The notes: a model not told the origin generated them from the letters alone. DNA of 64,000 bases from Thermococcus thermotolerans (GCF_024707485.1 NZ_CP102602.1:496001-560000), one strand, 5' to 3'. Shown: positions 18,442 through 29,230, counted from the first letter of the stretch. Translations and numbers: made by a program.

Positions 18442-19584
18442 ATGAAGGCTGTTAAAGCCACCATTCTCTACGACGGTCTGGGGAACGTTCTCAGGGATGT
18501 GTACGTCGTTTTTGATAGGAACATAGTTGATGTAACGAAGGAAAAGCCGAAGGAAGCCGAAGTTATAGCCGAGGGCGTTGTTACACCCGCCTTCATAGAC
18601 GGCCACAGCCACATAGGAATGGAGCGCTACGGAGAGCCTTATCAGGAGGGCGAAGCAAACGAACAGATGGACGCAGTTCTACCGCTCGTGGATGCTCTCT
18701 ATTCAATCTACATGGACGACAAGGCCTTCAAGCACTCGATAGAGTTCGGCGTCCTGTACTCGTCCGTCCTCCCGGGAAGCGGAAACATCATAGGAGGAAA
18801 GGCGGTCTTCATAAGGAACTACGGCAGGGACATAGAAGATGCCTTCATCCAGTATGCGGGAGTTAAAGCGGCCTTCGGCTACAACCCGCGTTCCACCAAA
18901 GAGTGGAAGGGGACGAGGCCGAGCACGAGGATGGGTGCAATAGGGATACTCCTCAGCTGGCTCATAAAGACCAGGAACACCATAGCGCTCCTTGAGAAGG
19001 GCAAGAAGGATCCGGAGGAGGTCGAACCTACCGTTGAGGCACTCATACCAGTCCTCAAGGGCGAGGTCCCGCTCCGCGTCCACGTCCACAAGGAAGACGA
19101 CATAGCGGCCCTGCTCATGATAAAGCGGAAGTTCGGGCTCAAGATAACCATCGAGCACGCCGGCGACGTCCACAGCAGGGAGACCTTCGAGAAGATTAAG
19201 GCTGAAGGCGTTCCGGTAATCTACGGTCCCTTCGACAGCCTGCCTTACAAGGTCGAACTCAAGCACGAGGACTGGAAGAACGCGAGGTATTTACTCGAGG
19301 TCAAACCGCTCTTCGGCCTCATGAGCGACCATCCGGTCACGCTCCAGGCGAACCTCTACCTCCAGCTCAGGCACTTCATAAGGCTCGGCATGAGCAAGGA
19401 AGAGGCGATAAAGGTCATCACTTACAACAACGCGAAAATTTTAGGCGTTGACGACAGGCTCGGGAGCATAGAGAAGGGCAAGTGGGCCTCGCTGGTTGTC
19501 TGGAACGGAGATCCATTCCACATGGAGAACTACCCGACGCACGTCTTCGCGGAGGGAGAGCTTATTCATGAGGCAGATCACTGA
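18442..19584 (+). CDS. Amidohydrolase family protein
   Basis: A 380-residue metal-dependent hydrolase of the imidazolonepropionase-like amidohydrolase group. Metal ligands are seen in DGHSHIGME (HxH), LRVHVHKEDD, ITIEHAGD and LMSDHPVT; the composite beta domain lies at both ends (start VTPAFIDGH, end GSIEKGKWASLVVWNGDP). I start at the ATG preceded by GGTGACAACC rather than the GTG four codons upstream. The substrate cannot be named. It converges on the HepT/MntA pair with a 7-base overlap. Confidence 0.85.
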   Translation: MKAVKATILYDGLGNVLRDVYVVFDRNIVDVTKEKPKEAEVIAEGVVTPAFIDGHSHIGMERYGEPYQEGEANEQMDAVLPLVDALYSIYMDDKAFKHSIEFGVLYSSVLPGSGNIIGGKAVFIRNYGRDIEDAFIQYAGVKAAFGYNPRSTKEWKGTRPSTRMGAIGILLSWLIKTRNTIALLEKGKKDPEEVEPTVEALIPVLKGEVPLRVHVHKEDDIAALLMIKRKFGLKITIEHAGDVHSRETFEKIKAEGVPVIYGPFDSLPYKVELKHEDWKNARYLLEVKPLFGLMSDHPVTLQANLYLQLRHFIRLGMSKEEAIKVITYNNAKILGVDDRLGSIEKGKWASLVVWNGDPFHMENYPTHVFAEGELIHEADH

Positions 19585-19985
19585 CCTTCCAGCTTTTCAT
19601 ACTTTTCCACGAGCTTTATAACAATCTCGTATAGCTCATCAATTCTACCAAGACCCTCCCTCACAGCATCGAGGTTAAGTCTGTCATACTTATGAACAAT
19701 GGCATTTCTAAGTCCGTTGTACGCCCTCAAAAGTCCGGCTTCATTTTCGGAGATAACTTTTGCTTTTCTAAGCCGCTCGATGTTTGTATAATCGTCTTCA
19801 ACGGTCATGCCCAAGTCCTTAACGAGCATTGCAGTAATGTCCATTGCGATATCCACGCAGAGCTGGAGGGAGTAGAAGAGGGCCCTCTGAGTAACATCGT
19901 CCTTCATCTCATGGCTCGTTATAAACTCATACTCCTCCTCAAACCGCTCAAGCTTCTCTAAGTACCTCTGCCTTCTCACGGGCAC
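19578..19985 (-). CDS. hepT: HEPN-domain toxin HepT (DUF86 type)
   Basis: A 135-residue all-helical HEPN protein. The RNase motif Rx4HxY is seen as RNAIVHKY near residue 93. HepT toxins are nucleases held in check by the MNT partner, which in characterised pairs AMPylates the Tyr of this motif. The gene overlaps the upstream mntA by 38 bases, the usual tight layout. Its start MPVRRQ is the only good one near the expected N-terminus. Confidence 0.88.
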   Translation of the reverse strand: MPVRRQRYLEKLERFEEEYEFITSHEMKDDVTQRALFYSLQLCVDIAMDITAMLVKDLGMTVEDDYTNIERLRKAKVISENEAGLLRAYNGLRNAIVHKYDRLNLDAVREGLGRIDELYEIVIKLVEKYEKLEGQ

Positions 19986-20361
19986 GCCTCCTGAGTCTTA
20001 TCTTTTCCCTCACGCTCTCAAACTGGTTCTCCCTTATCCTGTGCTCCATGTCCCTCCACAGCTTCCGGAAGCGGTAGAAGTACTCGGAGAGCTCAAGCTC
20101 GTCGCCGTATATAACCTTGTGATTTTTGATTACCTCAATCTGAACGTAAAGTGGGAGCTCCTCAAAGACCTTAACATCGTATTTTCCACCGAGCTTTTTG
20201 AGGACTTCACGGCATACGCCGGGCTTTGGCTTAACGAGGCAGACGTCAACGTCGCTTCTGTTTGTGGCCTCTCCCTTAGCGTGGGACCCGTAGAGGAGAA
20301 TCCCCATGCACGAGTCTTTGAACTCTTGGAAGTCCCTGCGGAGCTGTGCCATGAGTTTCAT
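19948..20361 (-). CDS. mntA: MNT nucleotidyltransferase antitoxin MntA
   Basis: A 137-residue minimal nucleotidyltransferase. The catalytic GSx10DxD motif is intact (GSHAKGEATNRSDVD near residues 25-39), and a further Asp/Glu lies in the KVFEELPLYVQIEV strand. This supports an active AMPylating antitoxin for HepT rather than a degenerate one. The C-terminal half is a long basic helix. The ATG follows GGTGGTTCA. Confidence 0.88.
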   Translation of the reverse strand: MKLMAQLRRDFQEFKDSCMGILLYGSHAKGEATNRSDVDVCLVKPKPGVCREVLKKLGGKYDVKVFEELPLYVQIEVIKNHKVIYGDELELSEYFYRFRKLWRDMEHRIRENQFESVREKIRLRRRAREKAEVLREA

Positions 20362-20405
20362 TGAACCACCAGAGAGGTTGGGATGAGGAAAAGATAAGCC
20401 TTTCG

Positions 20406-21353
20406 TCAGCTCACCCTAAACTCAAACCCCCTCGCGAAGGTGTAAGCTTCTCTAAGCTCCGGCCTCTCCTTGAGGAAGCGGAGGATGTACTGGCCACAGT
20501 TCGAGCCGATGAGATTCTCTCTCGTGTCGCCGACGGATATGATGACATCGTAGCCGAGCCTTCTGAGGTCATCGACGAACTTCCTGTGCTTCATCGGAAG
20601 GCCAGTCTCAAGGTCCACGTCGTTGGTGAGCTTATTCTTTAGCACGCTCACCGTCGGGTTGAGCGGCGTTATCTTGATGAGGAAGTACTCCTTCGGGAAA
20701 TACTCGGCTATAACACTTGCATCGGCCTCGTTTTCCCTCGCCAAGGCGAAGTTGAGCGTAATCTTCTTGCCGCCCTCGTCGTAGAAGGCCTTTCCGTACT
20801 CGGCTATCCTCTCGAAGTCCCACTTCCTGACCGGGATTATCTCGTCCCTCTGCTCCGGGCTGGTCGAGTGTATTGAGAACTGGAGCTGGAAGTTGGTCGG
20901 GAAGGTCTCCTTCTTGAGTTCGAGGAGCTTTTCAAAGAACTTATCGGTTCCTATCGGAGCTATCGTTGAGAGCGAGGGATGGAAGTTCTCGTAGCGCTCG
21001 CCCAAAAGCCGCATCACCTCTATAACGGCCATGTTGAAGCTCGGCTCGCCCATGCGCGCGAACTGCACCTTGAACTTTCGGGTTTTCGGCTTCCCGTTCC
21101 AGCGCTTCTGAACCGGATACTCTATCTGCTCCATCAGTTCATCAAGGCTCAGCCTTCCCTTGTAGAAGAAGCCCGCGTCGCACATCTTACAGCCGATGGG
21201 ACAGCCGTTGAGTGATGAGACGATGAGCACCCATTTCTCGGCCGGGTTGTAGGTCGGGATCGATTCGACGAACTCGACGATGTTGCCCCTGGAAGTTTTC
21301 CCGATGTAAACGACCGCAACGTTGGGGTCGCCAACCTCACTCAGTATCTCCAT
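20406..21353 (-). CDS. RlmN/Cfr-like radical SAM protein
   Basis: A 315-residue radical SAM enzyme. The cluster motif is C51-P-I-G-C55-K-M-C58. MGEPSFN (101-107), FSIHSTSPEQRDEIIP (159-174) and the C-terminal NCGQYI with C286 align by eye with the MGEP, SLHA and ACGQL regions of the rRNA adenine methyltransferase RlmN, where the last Cys carries the methyl group. The second RlmN cysteine, just before the cluster motif, is Ile44 here. It is therefore a divergent relative, probably modifying RNA. The start overlaps the flavoprotein gene by 17 bases. Confidence 0.8.
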   Translation of the reverse strand: MEILSEVGDPNVAVVYIGKTSRGNIVEFVESIPTYNPAEKWVLIVSSLNGCPIGCKMCDAGFFYKGRLSLDELMEQIEYPVQKRWNGKPKTRKFKVQFARMGEPSFNMAVIEVMRLLGERYENFHPSLSTIAPIGTDKFFEKLLELKKETFPTNFQLQFSIHSTSPEQRDEIIPVRKWDFERIAEYGKAFYDEGGKKITLNFALARENEADASVIAEYFPKEYFLIKITPLNPTVSVLKNKLTNDVDLETGLPMKHRKFVDDLRRLGYDVIISVGDTRENLIGSNCGQYILRFLKERPELREAYTFARGFEFRVS

Positions 21354-22161
21354 ATCTCTCCCTCCTCCATATCACCATGGCGGTTTTGATTCCATCGGCT
21401 ATGGCCAGAGCTGTTTGTCTGTAAATTCCGTTCTTAACGTCCCCGACTAGGAAGAGGTTATCGTCCTTAATGCCCTCCACAAGTTCGATGTTCGGCACCC
21501 TGCCGATGGCCCCAAGGATCAGGTCAACCTCAAAATCGCCAGCGCTGGTCTTGGCTAAAAGCTTTCCCTTCCCGTTTATGGACTTTATTCCCCACACCTG
21601 CCCCATCAGCGTCTTGATGTTTGGCCGGCTCTTCACCAGTTCCTGAAGGTACGGCAGAGCCTTTGGCTCGCTCCTCATAAGGATTATCACATCGTCGCTG
21701 GTCTCACTCATCGTTAAAGCGTAGTCAAAGGCCACATCGCCGCCACCAATTATGAGAACCCTTCCGTAGTGCCGCCTCGGGACTTCAGCGACGTGGTAGA
21801 TTATCCCCTTGAATGGAAGCTTCTTCGGCCTCGTCCCCGTCGCAACCACGAGGTACTTGAAGCGGTGAACCCCGCTCGCGGTTTCGACTTCAAAGGACCC
21901 ACCGGCCTTTTTCACGGCCTTAACTTCTTCATAAATGATTTTCAGGTCATACCTCCTCACGTACTCCTCAAGGATTTCGACGACTTTCTCGCCCTTTATT
22001 CCGTCCGGGAAGAACATCGTGTTCTCGACGGAGTAGGCGTTCCTTATCAGCCCACCTATTCGGTCGCGCTCGAAGATTACGCTTTCAATGCCGTAGCGTG
22101 CCAGCTGGACAGCCGTCGCTATGCCGCCGATTCCAGCCCCGATTATTCCGACGAGAGCCAT
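21337..22161 (-). CDS. FAD/NAD(P)-dependent oxidoreductase, thioredoxin-reductase-like without CxxC
   Basis: A 274-residue flavoprotein. The FAD site is VGIIGAGIGGIATAVQLARYG (N-terminal), the NAD(P) site is VLIIGGGDVAFDYALTMS near residue 133, and the C-terminal FAD motif is NLFLVGDVKNG. The size and order match thioredoxin-reductase-like proteins, but the redox CxxC expected between the two sites is absent. It probably passes electrons to a partner protein. It overlaps both operon neighbours (19 and 17 bases), which suggests joint function with the radical SAM enzyme. Confidence 0.82.
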   Translation of the reverse strand: MALVGIIGAGIGGIATAVQLARYGIESVIFERDRIGGLIRNAYSVENTMFFPDGIKGEKVVEILEEYVRRYDLKIIYEEVKAVKKAGGSFEVETASGVHRFKYLVVATGTRPKKLPFKGIIYHVAEVPRRHYGRVLIIGGGDVAFDYALTMSETSDDVIILMRSEPKALPYLQELVKSRPNIKTLMGQVWGIKSINGKGKLLAKTSAGDFEVDLILGAIGRVPNIELVEGIKDDNLFLVGDVKNGIYRQTALAIADGIKTAMVIWRRERYGDTE

Positions 22162-22775
22162 TCCAACACCTCCAAGAGGAGCGGCGTGACCGCGAAGCCG
22201 TGGGAGAGGTTTCTGAGCGTAGCCTCGTGGAAGAGCCTGTTTTGTGTCAGCGTCCCATCGACGGGGAAGACGACGTTGAAGCCCCTCACGAAGGCCTCCC
22301 GGGCGGTCGTCTCACAGCAGAGGTGGGTCATGACGCCGGTGATGACTACCGTCTCAACGCCGAGCTTTCTGAGTCTCTCCTCGAGGTCAGTGCCATGAAA
22401 GGCGTCGTAGGTTCTCTTCTCAATGACGGTTCTGGCAAAGGGCTTGAACTCTTCAAGAAGTTCGTTCAGTGGGTCGTCTCTTGGCATATTGCCATCCCAC
22501 CAGCGGGTCATTATGTCGCCCCGATGGAAATGGCGGATGAAAATTATCGGAACGCCAAGCTTCTCCACCGCTCTGTAAAACTCTACCAGCCTCGGAACGA
22601 AGCGCGGCGCGGAGGGCAGGAACGCCCTGCTCTCGGGTGTGAGGAAATATGCCTGAAGGTCTATCGCGAGAACGGCGACCCTCTTGAAGGGCCGTATCTT
22701 CTCCCACTTTCTCCCCCTGAAGTACCGCTCCTTCATCTCCAAGATAAAGTCCTCGGTGAAGTAGTCTTCCTTCAT
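22143..22775 (-). CDS. Isochorismatase-family cysteine hydrolase
   Basis: A 210-residue cysteine hydrolase. Catalytic triad candidates are Asp in VLAIDLQAYFL, Lys in VIEKRTYDAFHGTDLEE and Cys in GVMTHLCCETTAREA. The family covers nicotinamidases, isochorismatases and N-carbamoyl hydrolases; a metal site of nicotinamidase type is not obvious, so the substrate stays open. It is the first gene of the three-gene minus-strand operon with the flavoprotein and radical SAM genes. Confidence 0.88.
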   Translation of the reverse strand: MKEDYFTEDFILEMKERYFRGRKWEKIRPFKRVAVLAIDLQAYFLTPESRAFLPSAPRFVPRLVEFYRAVEKLGVPIIFIRHFHRGDIMTRWWDGNMPRDDPLNELLEEFKPFARTVIEKRTYDAFHGTDLEERLRKLGVETVVITGVMTHLCCETTAREAFVRGFNVVFPVDGTLTQNRLFHEATLRNLSHGFAVTPLLLEVLEWLSSE

Positions 22776-22798
22776 GGGGAGAAGAAGGAAAAATCCGT

Positions 22799-23605
22799 TT
22801 AAAGGCTTATCCCCCTCGTCATTGCGCCGTCTATGACCACCGTCGAGCCGAGCATGTACTCTGCCTCATCGCTCAGGAGAAAAGCTACGAGGGATCCGAG
22901 CTCGTCCCATCTGCCAGTCCTGTGGAGGGGCGTTCTGCCCAGCACTTCCCGCTCCCAGGTCTCCTCAAAGGGTTCTCCCCTCGACTCGGCGACTGCCCTA
23001 AGGTTCTCCCTCGCGCCTGGCGTATCAAAGCTGCCGAGAAGGACGGAGTATGCCCTTATTCCCCTCTTCCCGTAGGTTCTCGAAACGCTTTTGGCAAGCT
23101 GAACGAGGCCGGCCCTCGTAACATCCGCCAGAACCAGCGGCGGCATTGGCTCCTTTATCGAGACCGAGTTGAGGTAAACGAGAACACCCCGATGTTTCTT
23201 TTCAAGCCACGTCTGAACGAGGAGGGTCGTCAGGTAGCCTGGGGCGACTGTATGCAGGGCCGAAGCCTCAATCCAGTCGATGTAATCTGCCTCGTGGAGC
23301 AGACACGGCTCGCAGGATACGTTGGGGGCGTTCCAGACGAGGGCGTTAACCCCGTTCAAAAGCTCCCAGCTCTCTTTAACTAGGTTCTCCAGTTCGTGCT
23401 GGTCAAAAAGGTTGGCCCTAATGGAATAAACTTCGCCGTAGCTCGAAAGCTCATCCAGCGCCTTCTTCAGGTTCTCTTCGCTCCGCGAGCTTATAACGAC
23501 TCTCGCGTTCCTCTTCAACAGTTCCCGCGCCACGTTGAACCCTATTCCACGTGATGAAGCCGTGATTATCACACCCAAGCCCTTGAGGTCTATCTCAACA
23601 CTCAT
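22799..23605 (-). CDS. SDR family oxidoreductase lacking the usual Tyr-Lys pair
   Basis: A 268-residue Rossmann-fold protein. The cofactor motif is ITASSRGIGFNVAREL and the Ser strand is YLNSVSIKEPMPPL. Where YxxxK is expected the sequence is ADVTR, in VLADVTRAGLVQLAKS, so the general-base Tyr and Lys are absent. Some FabG-like SDR subfamilies share this pattern. The C-terminus SDEAEYMLGSTVVIDGAM is normal. It has its own promoter (TTTATTAA on the minus strand, about 23627-23634). Confidence 0.82.
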   Translation of the reverse strand: MSVEIDLKGLGVIITASSRGIGFNVARELLKRNARVVISSRSEENLKKALDELSSYGEVYSIRANLFDQHELENLVKESWELLNGVNALVWNAPNVSCEPCLLHEADYIDWIEASALHTVAPGYLTTLLVQTWLEKKHRGVLVYLNSVSIKEPMPPLVLADVTRAGLVQLAKSVSRTYGKRGIRAYSVLLGSFDTPGARENLRAVAESRGEPFEETWEREVLGRTPLHRTGRWDELGSLVAFLLSDEAEYMLGSTVVIDGAMTRGISL

Positions 23606-23665
23606 GATCGTTTCTTTGTCCGGGGATTAATAAACGTTGGCTGTCATTCTGACGAAGATTACCCG

Positions 23666-23683
23666 AATTAGGATAACCTAATT
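23666..23683. promoter_or_regulatory. 18-base palindrome between divergent genes
   Basis: AATTAGG (23666-23672), ATAA, CCTAATT (23677-23683) form a perfect 7-base inverted repeat. It lies between the SDR promoter (about 35 bases away) and the GltD-like gene's promoter region (TATA-like AAATTAAAG, about 23714-23722). It is a candidate binding site for a dimeric regulator of one or both genes. Confidence 0.45.
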
Positions 23684-23775
23684 TGTCTCGCCGTCAGCAC
23701 TTCCGGAGAAAACAAATTAAAGTGCAAAACCTTCGGTTTTAAACAGATTTCTTGAAAAATTTTGGGGGTGATGGC

Positions 23776-25868
<2,093 letters not shown>

Positions 25869-25923
25869 GTTTGCACCCTCAATGCGAACTTTTTAATCTC
25901 TTTGCAGTTGTATTGCAAAAGCC

Positions 25924-27276
25924 TCACTCTTCAATTACTAATCTTTCGAAGTCCCTCAAATCCCACACTAGCCAACCTTCAGCTTTCAACTCTTCTTTTC
26001 CTTCCACGCTCTTCGCCACGATTCCATAGTAGTACTCCCATTTTTCCAAACCCACAAGCTCCGCCTTTCTCTCCAAATCCTTCAAAATTCTCCTCGCCTC
26101 CCTCTCGCTCAGCTCCTTCCACTTCACCTCGACGAACAAAGCTTTTCTCTCCCTTTCATTCAGCGCCACTAAGTCAATCTTCTCGCCCTTACGCCACCAT
26201 CTTCCAACCTTTGCTAAGCGGAAGGGGAGCTTTTCAGCTCTGTTCAACTCGATTAGAAACTGTTTGGCGACTTTTTCAAACACTGGGCCAAGGTAGCGGC
26301 TGTAATCCCTCTTAATCTCCTCAACGTCAAAGAGACCCTCCTCAATGGCTGAGAGGTTGGGGTAGATGAAACGGAACCAGAAAGCGAGGAAGTTGTCGGC
26401 CACGTAGTAGCGGCCCCTCTTTGAGTTCGGCTTTTCAGTTATTGGGACTTCCTTCATAACAAGCCCAGTCTCGATTAAGTTTCTGAGGTAGGGTGTTACG
26501 TCCGAGTGTCTCATGCCGATGAAGTCCCTTATCTCCTTTGGCGTCGTTTTGCTAAGGGATATCGCCTCAAGGATTCTCCGGTATGTTCTTGTCTCCGTAA
26601 ACTCATACCTCAGCAGAAAATCAACCTCATCGCGGAAAAAGCTTACAGGGTTTTTCAGCTCTCTATCAAGCCACTCCCAGAAGGGCAACTTCACCTGCGT
26701 TATGTAGAACGGAATTCCATCGGTCATGCCGTAGATCTCTACGAGTTCATCCCAGGGGATACCGGGGAAGAACTCCCTTAGATGGAGAAATTTCAAGGGC
26801 TTGAGCTTCAATGAGCCTGTTCTCCTGCCATAGAGAGGACTCTTGTAGCTGAGAACCTTCTCGGTCATTATGCTCACTGAAGAGCCAAGGAGAATTAGCT
26901 TCGTGTTTGAATCCGAAAGGTCTGTGTCAATCGCCCTCTGGAAGATGCTCAGAACACCCGGCTTCTCCTTTATGAGGTTGGGAAATTCGTCAATGACGAT
27001 GATCTTTCCCCTGAGAGCGTGTAGAAGTGCCTCCCAGTCTCTCCGGGCGTATCTAACCTCTGGAAAAACTCTTTTAGCAACTTCTTGGAAGTGCCTAAGG
27101 TTATCCCCTTCGACGGCCAGATAGTAGACGTGAGGAACATCTTTCACGGCTTCGATGACAAGACGAGTCTTTCCAACACGTCTCCTTCCGTAGATGACGA
27201 TTAACTCAAAATTATCGCTTGAGAGCCTTTCCCTCAATGCTTTAAGCTCTTCTCTCCTGTCCACAAAATGATCCAT
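25924..27276 (-). CDS. Archaeal STAND-like ATPase with DUF234 nuclease-like C-terminus
   Basis: A 450-residue member of the archaeal ATPase family (PF01637) common in Thermococcales. Walker A VIYGRRRVGKTRLV is near residue 30, Walker B IIVIDEFPNL near 110. A winged helix follows (TPKEIRDFIGMRHSDVTPYLRNLIETGLV), then the DUF234 domain with the nuclease-like WWRKGEKIDLVALNERERKALFVEVKWK. The role is unknown; some members are mobile. I start at the ATG with GGTGATTATC upstream; a longer frame into tiaS is spurious. Confidence 0.87.
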   Translation of the reverse strand: MDHFVDRREELKALRERLSSDNFELIVIYGRRRVGKTRLVIEAVKDVPHVYYLAVEGDNLRHFQEVAKRVFPEVRYARRDWEALLHALRGKIIVIDEFPNLIKEKPGVLSIFQRAIDTDLSDSNTKLILLGSSVSIMTEKVLSYKSPLYGRRTGSLKLKPLKFLHLREFFPGIPWDELVEIYGMTDGIPFYITQVKLPFWEWLDRELKNPVSFFRDEVDFLLRYEFTETRTYRRILEAISLSKTTPKEIRDFIGMRHSDVTPYLRNLIETGLVMKEVPITEKPNSKRGRYYVADNFLAFWFRFIYPNLSAIEEGLFDVEEIKRDYSRYLGPVFEKVAKQFLIELNRAEKLPFRLAKVGRWWRKGEKIDLVALNERERKALFVEVKWKELSEREARRILKDLERKAELVGLEKWEYYYGIVAKSVEGKEELKAEGWLVWDLRDFERLVIEE

Positions 27277-27318
27277 ATGATAATCACCATTATGATAATT
27301 GCGATTATCATTATTAAA
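27277..27318 (-). promoter_or_regulatory. Promoter with three ATGATAAT boxes
   Basis: ATGATAAT occurs at 27277-27284 and 27292-27299 and inverted (ATTATCAT) at 27304-27311. The last two form the perfect palindrome TGATAAT-TGCG-ATTATCA at 27293-27310. The minus-strand TATA (TTTAATAA, about 27311-27318) overlaps the end of tiaS. The boxes cover the start site and leader of the ATPase gene, including its RBS, so autoregulation is plausible. Confidence 0.45.
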
Positions 27319-28600
27319 CCTTTTGATTGGTGGGTTCAAGAATCTTTTCCTCCCCGCCCGGCAGGACGAGGGGCCTCGACAGGTGCTTCCTCGCATCGGG
27401 CGGAACCTCGTAGATTTTCCTCTCCAGCTCGCGCGGGACTTCAACCGGAATGAGCTTCTTCGGCATCTTATGGCCACAGCGCTTGCACTTCAAATAATCC
27501 CCCTTGCTCTTCATCGTCCCTCCACAGCGGGGACACTTTGGCTTCTGGTATTCGATTTTCGGGACGAGCTTTACCGGGTAGAACTTCTCAAGGTTGAGCG
27601 TCAGAACGCCGTCGTGCTCCTTAACGCCTCCAGCGGCGATAATCTCGTCCCCTGGCAGGAGCTTCCTGACCCAGTTCCGGAACTTCTTCGTCGGCTCGAA
27701 GGCTGCCACCCTAATTTTCCCGGTCTCATCCTCCAGCTCGAAGAAGACGTGCCTTCCGCGCTCCCAGTAAGGCCCAGCCACTCTGCCCCTAACAACGGCG
27801 CTGTCGTAGAGCCTCAGCTCGCCGATTTTTTTGTATGTAAGGTGGTCGTCCGTGTTCTGGTTCGTCTTGTAGAGCTGGTAAAACGCCACCGGCTCTCCGA
27901 ACTCGACCCTCTCGAAGGTCTGGATGACCCTTCCCCTGTCAATTCCCCTGATGCCAACCAGAACGGGGTCCTTGCCGTGGGGTGTTATGAGGACACTCCT
28001 CTTGTAGGGGTCAACGTTGTCGTAGGTGAAGGGATAGCTCCAGCGATCGGCCAGAAAGACGCTCTCGGAGTTTACCCTCCTCAGCGTCCCCCAGTTTTTG
28101 GGCTCCCGGTAGGCCAACAGCTCGTAGGTGAAGCTTTCGAGCGGGTAGCCAATTGAAGCGAGCGCGCCGATTATTCCCCTGCCGAGCTTGAACTTGAAGA
28201 CCTCTGCCCCAACTTCCCTCGCGACCCTTTCTGCCTCCTCGATCGTAACGTGCTCCCTCAAAGCCCTCAACGAGAACTCACGGAGTTCTTCTGGAATATC
28301 ACCTTCGAGGAAGACAACGCCGGGATTAGTATTTTCGTGGGTGAAATCTGCCAGCTGGTTCACGTAAAAGAGAACCGTGTTTTTGATTTCCAGAATAAAC
28401 TCCTCCTCGACCTTGAAGATCATCGCGACCGCTCCGTTGCCGCGGGTTTTGTAGGGAATGTTTGGGTTGAGCCTAATCAAGCGGGGGAGGTCGATGGGCT
28501 CCGCTATCCGTGACAGCTCGCGGTAGAGGAGCGCGCCGAGGTAGGTCGTGCACATACCGTTGGGTGAGTCAGTGTCGTCGATTCCGATGTGAAGCCTCAT
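27314..28600 (-). CDS. tiaS: tRNA(Ile2) 2-agmatinylcytidine synthetase TiaS
   Basis: A 428-residue enzyme that makes agmatidine at C34 of the CAU-anticodon tRNA-Ile, so that it reads AUA. The N-terminal [21 protein letters not shown] is diagnostic for the kinase-like domain that phosphorylates the tRNA cytidine. An OB fold lies near [21 protein letters not shown], and a zinc ribbon ([21 protein letters not shown]) near the C-terminus binds tRNA. The archaeal ATPase promoter begins inside its last codons. Confidence 0.95.
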   Translation of the reverse strand: MRLHIGIDDTDSPNGMCTTYLGALLYRELSRIAEPIDLPRLIRLNPNIPYKTRGNGAVAMIFKVEEEFILEIKNTVLFYVNQLADFTHENTNPGVVFLEGDIPEELREFSLRALREHVTIEEAERVAREVGAEVFKFKLGRGIIGALASIGYPLESFTYELLAYREPKNWGTLRRVNSESVFLADRWSYPFTYDNVDPYKRSVLITPHGKDPVLVGIRGIDRGRVIQTFERVEFGEPVAFYQLYKTNQNTDDHLTYKKIGELRLYDSAVVRGRVAGPYWERGRHVFFELEDETGKIRVAAFEPTKKFRNWVRKLLPGDEIIAAGGVKEHDGVLTLNLEKFYPVKLVPKIEYQKPKCPRCGGTMKSKGDYLKCKRCGHKMPKKLIPVEVPRELERKIYEVPPDARKHLSRPLVLPGGEEKILEPTNQKV

Positions 28601-28658
28601 CGTTGAGAGAAAAGGAGGGGGGTTTAAAAATCAACCGGAGACCTGTCAAGGTGGCCCG

Positions 28659-29189
28659 CTATTCCCTGAACCTCTCATAGCAGAGCACGTCAACGAAGCC
28701 CTCCCCCGGGACGTACTGGTGCTTCCTCCAGCGGCCTGCCAATCTGAAACCGTTCTTCTCCAGGACCCGTATGGAGGGCACGTTGGTTTCGAAGACGTGT
28801 GCGTAAACCTTCCGGAGGTTTAGCCATTCGAAGGCGTATTCAAGGGCGAGCTTTACCGCCTCGCTGGCGTAGCCGTGGCCCCAGTACTCCCGGGCTAAGA
28901 AGTAGCCGAGCTCTGCCCTGCCGTTGTGGTGGTCTATCTTGTGAAGCCCGATAAGTCCAACGGGGGAACGCGAGGAGTTTTCTATAATTGCAAAGACCTT
29001 TTCGTGCTTCTTCTCCCGTCTCAGAGCCTCGTACCATTCAAGCTCGTCCTCGTAGAAGAACACTTCCTCTGGATACGACAGATACCTTCTAACTTCCCTG
29101 TCGTTGTACCAGACCCAGACGTGCTTCAAATCCTCCCTGAGAAGCACGCCGAGGGAAACGAGGTTGCCCTTGAGGATTATCGGCCTCAT
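28659..29189 (-). CDS. GNAT family N-acetyltransferase (RimJ/RimL-like)
   Basis: A 176-residue GNAT acetyltransferase. The acetyl-CoA site is seen in LGYFLAREYWGHGYASEAVKLALEYAF, and NVPSIRVLEKNGFRLAGRWRKHQ is the typical end of the RimJ/RimL group. It may acetylate a protein or small amine; the target is unknown. The RBS AGGTGTTTAC precedes the ATG, and it diverges from the HTH regulator with TATA boxes facing apart. Confidence 0.87.
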   Translation of the reverse strand: MRPIILKGNLVSLGVLLREDLKHVWVWYNDREVRRYLSYPEEVFFYEDELEWYEALRREKKHEKVFAIIENSSRSPVGLIGLHKIDHHNGRAELGYFLAREYWGHGYASEAVKLALEYAFEWLNLRKVYAHVFETNVPSIRVLEKNGFRLAGRWRKHQYVPGEGFVDVLCYERFRE

Positions 29190-29230
29190 GTAAACACCTT
29201 AACTTTATTAAGCCCTTTGCGTATTTAAAA

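Noticed and set aside
25895-25920. TTTGCA...TGCAAA inverted pair after deoxyhypusine synthase
   Set aside because: A 6-base pair in AT-rich DNA is expected by chance and no promoter or T-run is attached.
27277-27477. N-terminal extension of the archaeal ATPase reading into tiaS
   Set aside because: It overlaps a conserved gene, while an ATG with a good RBS and a promoter at 27276 matches the family start.
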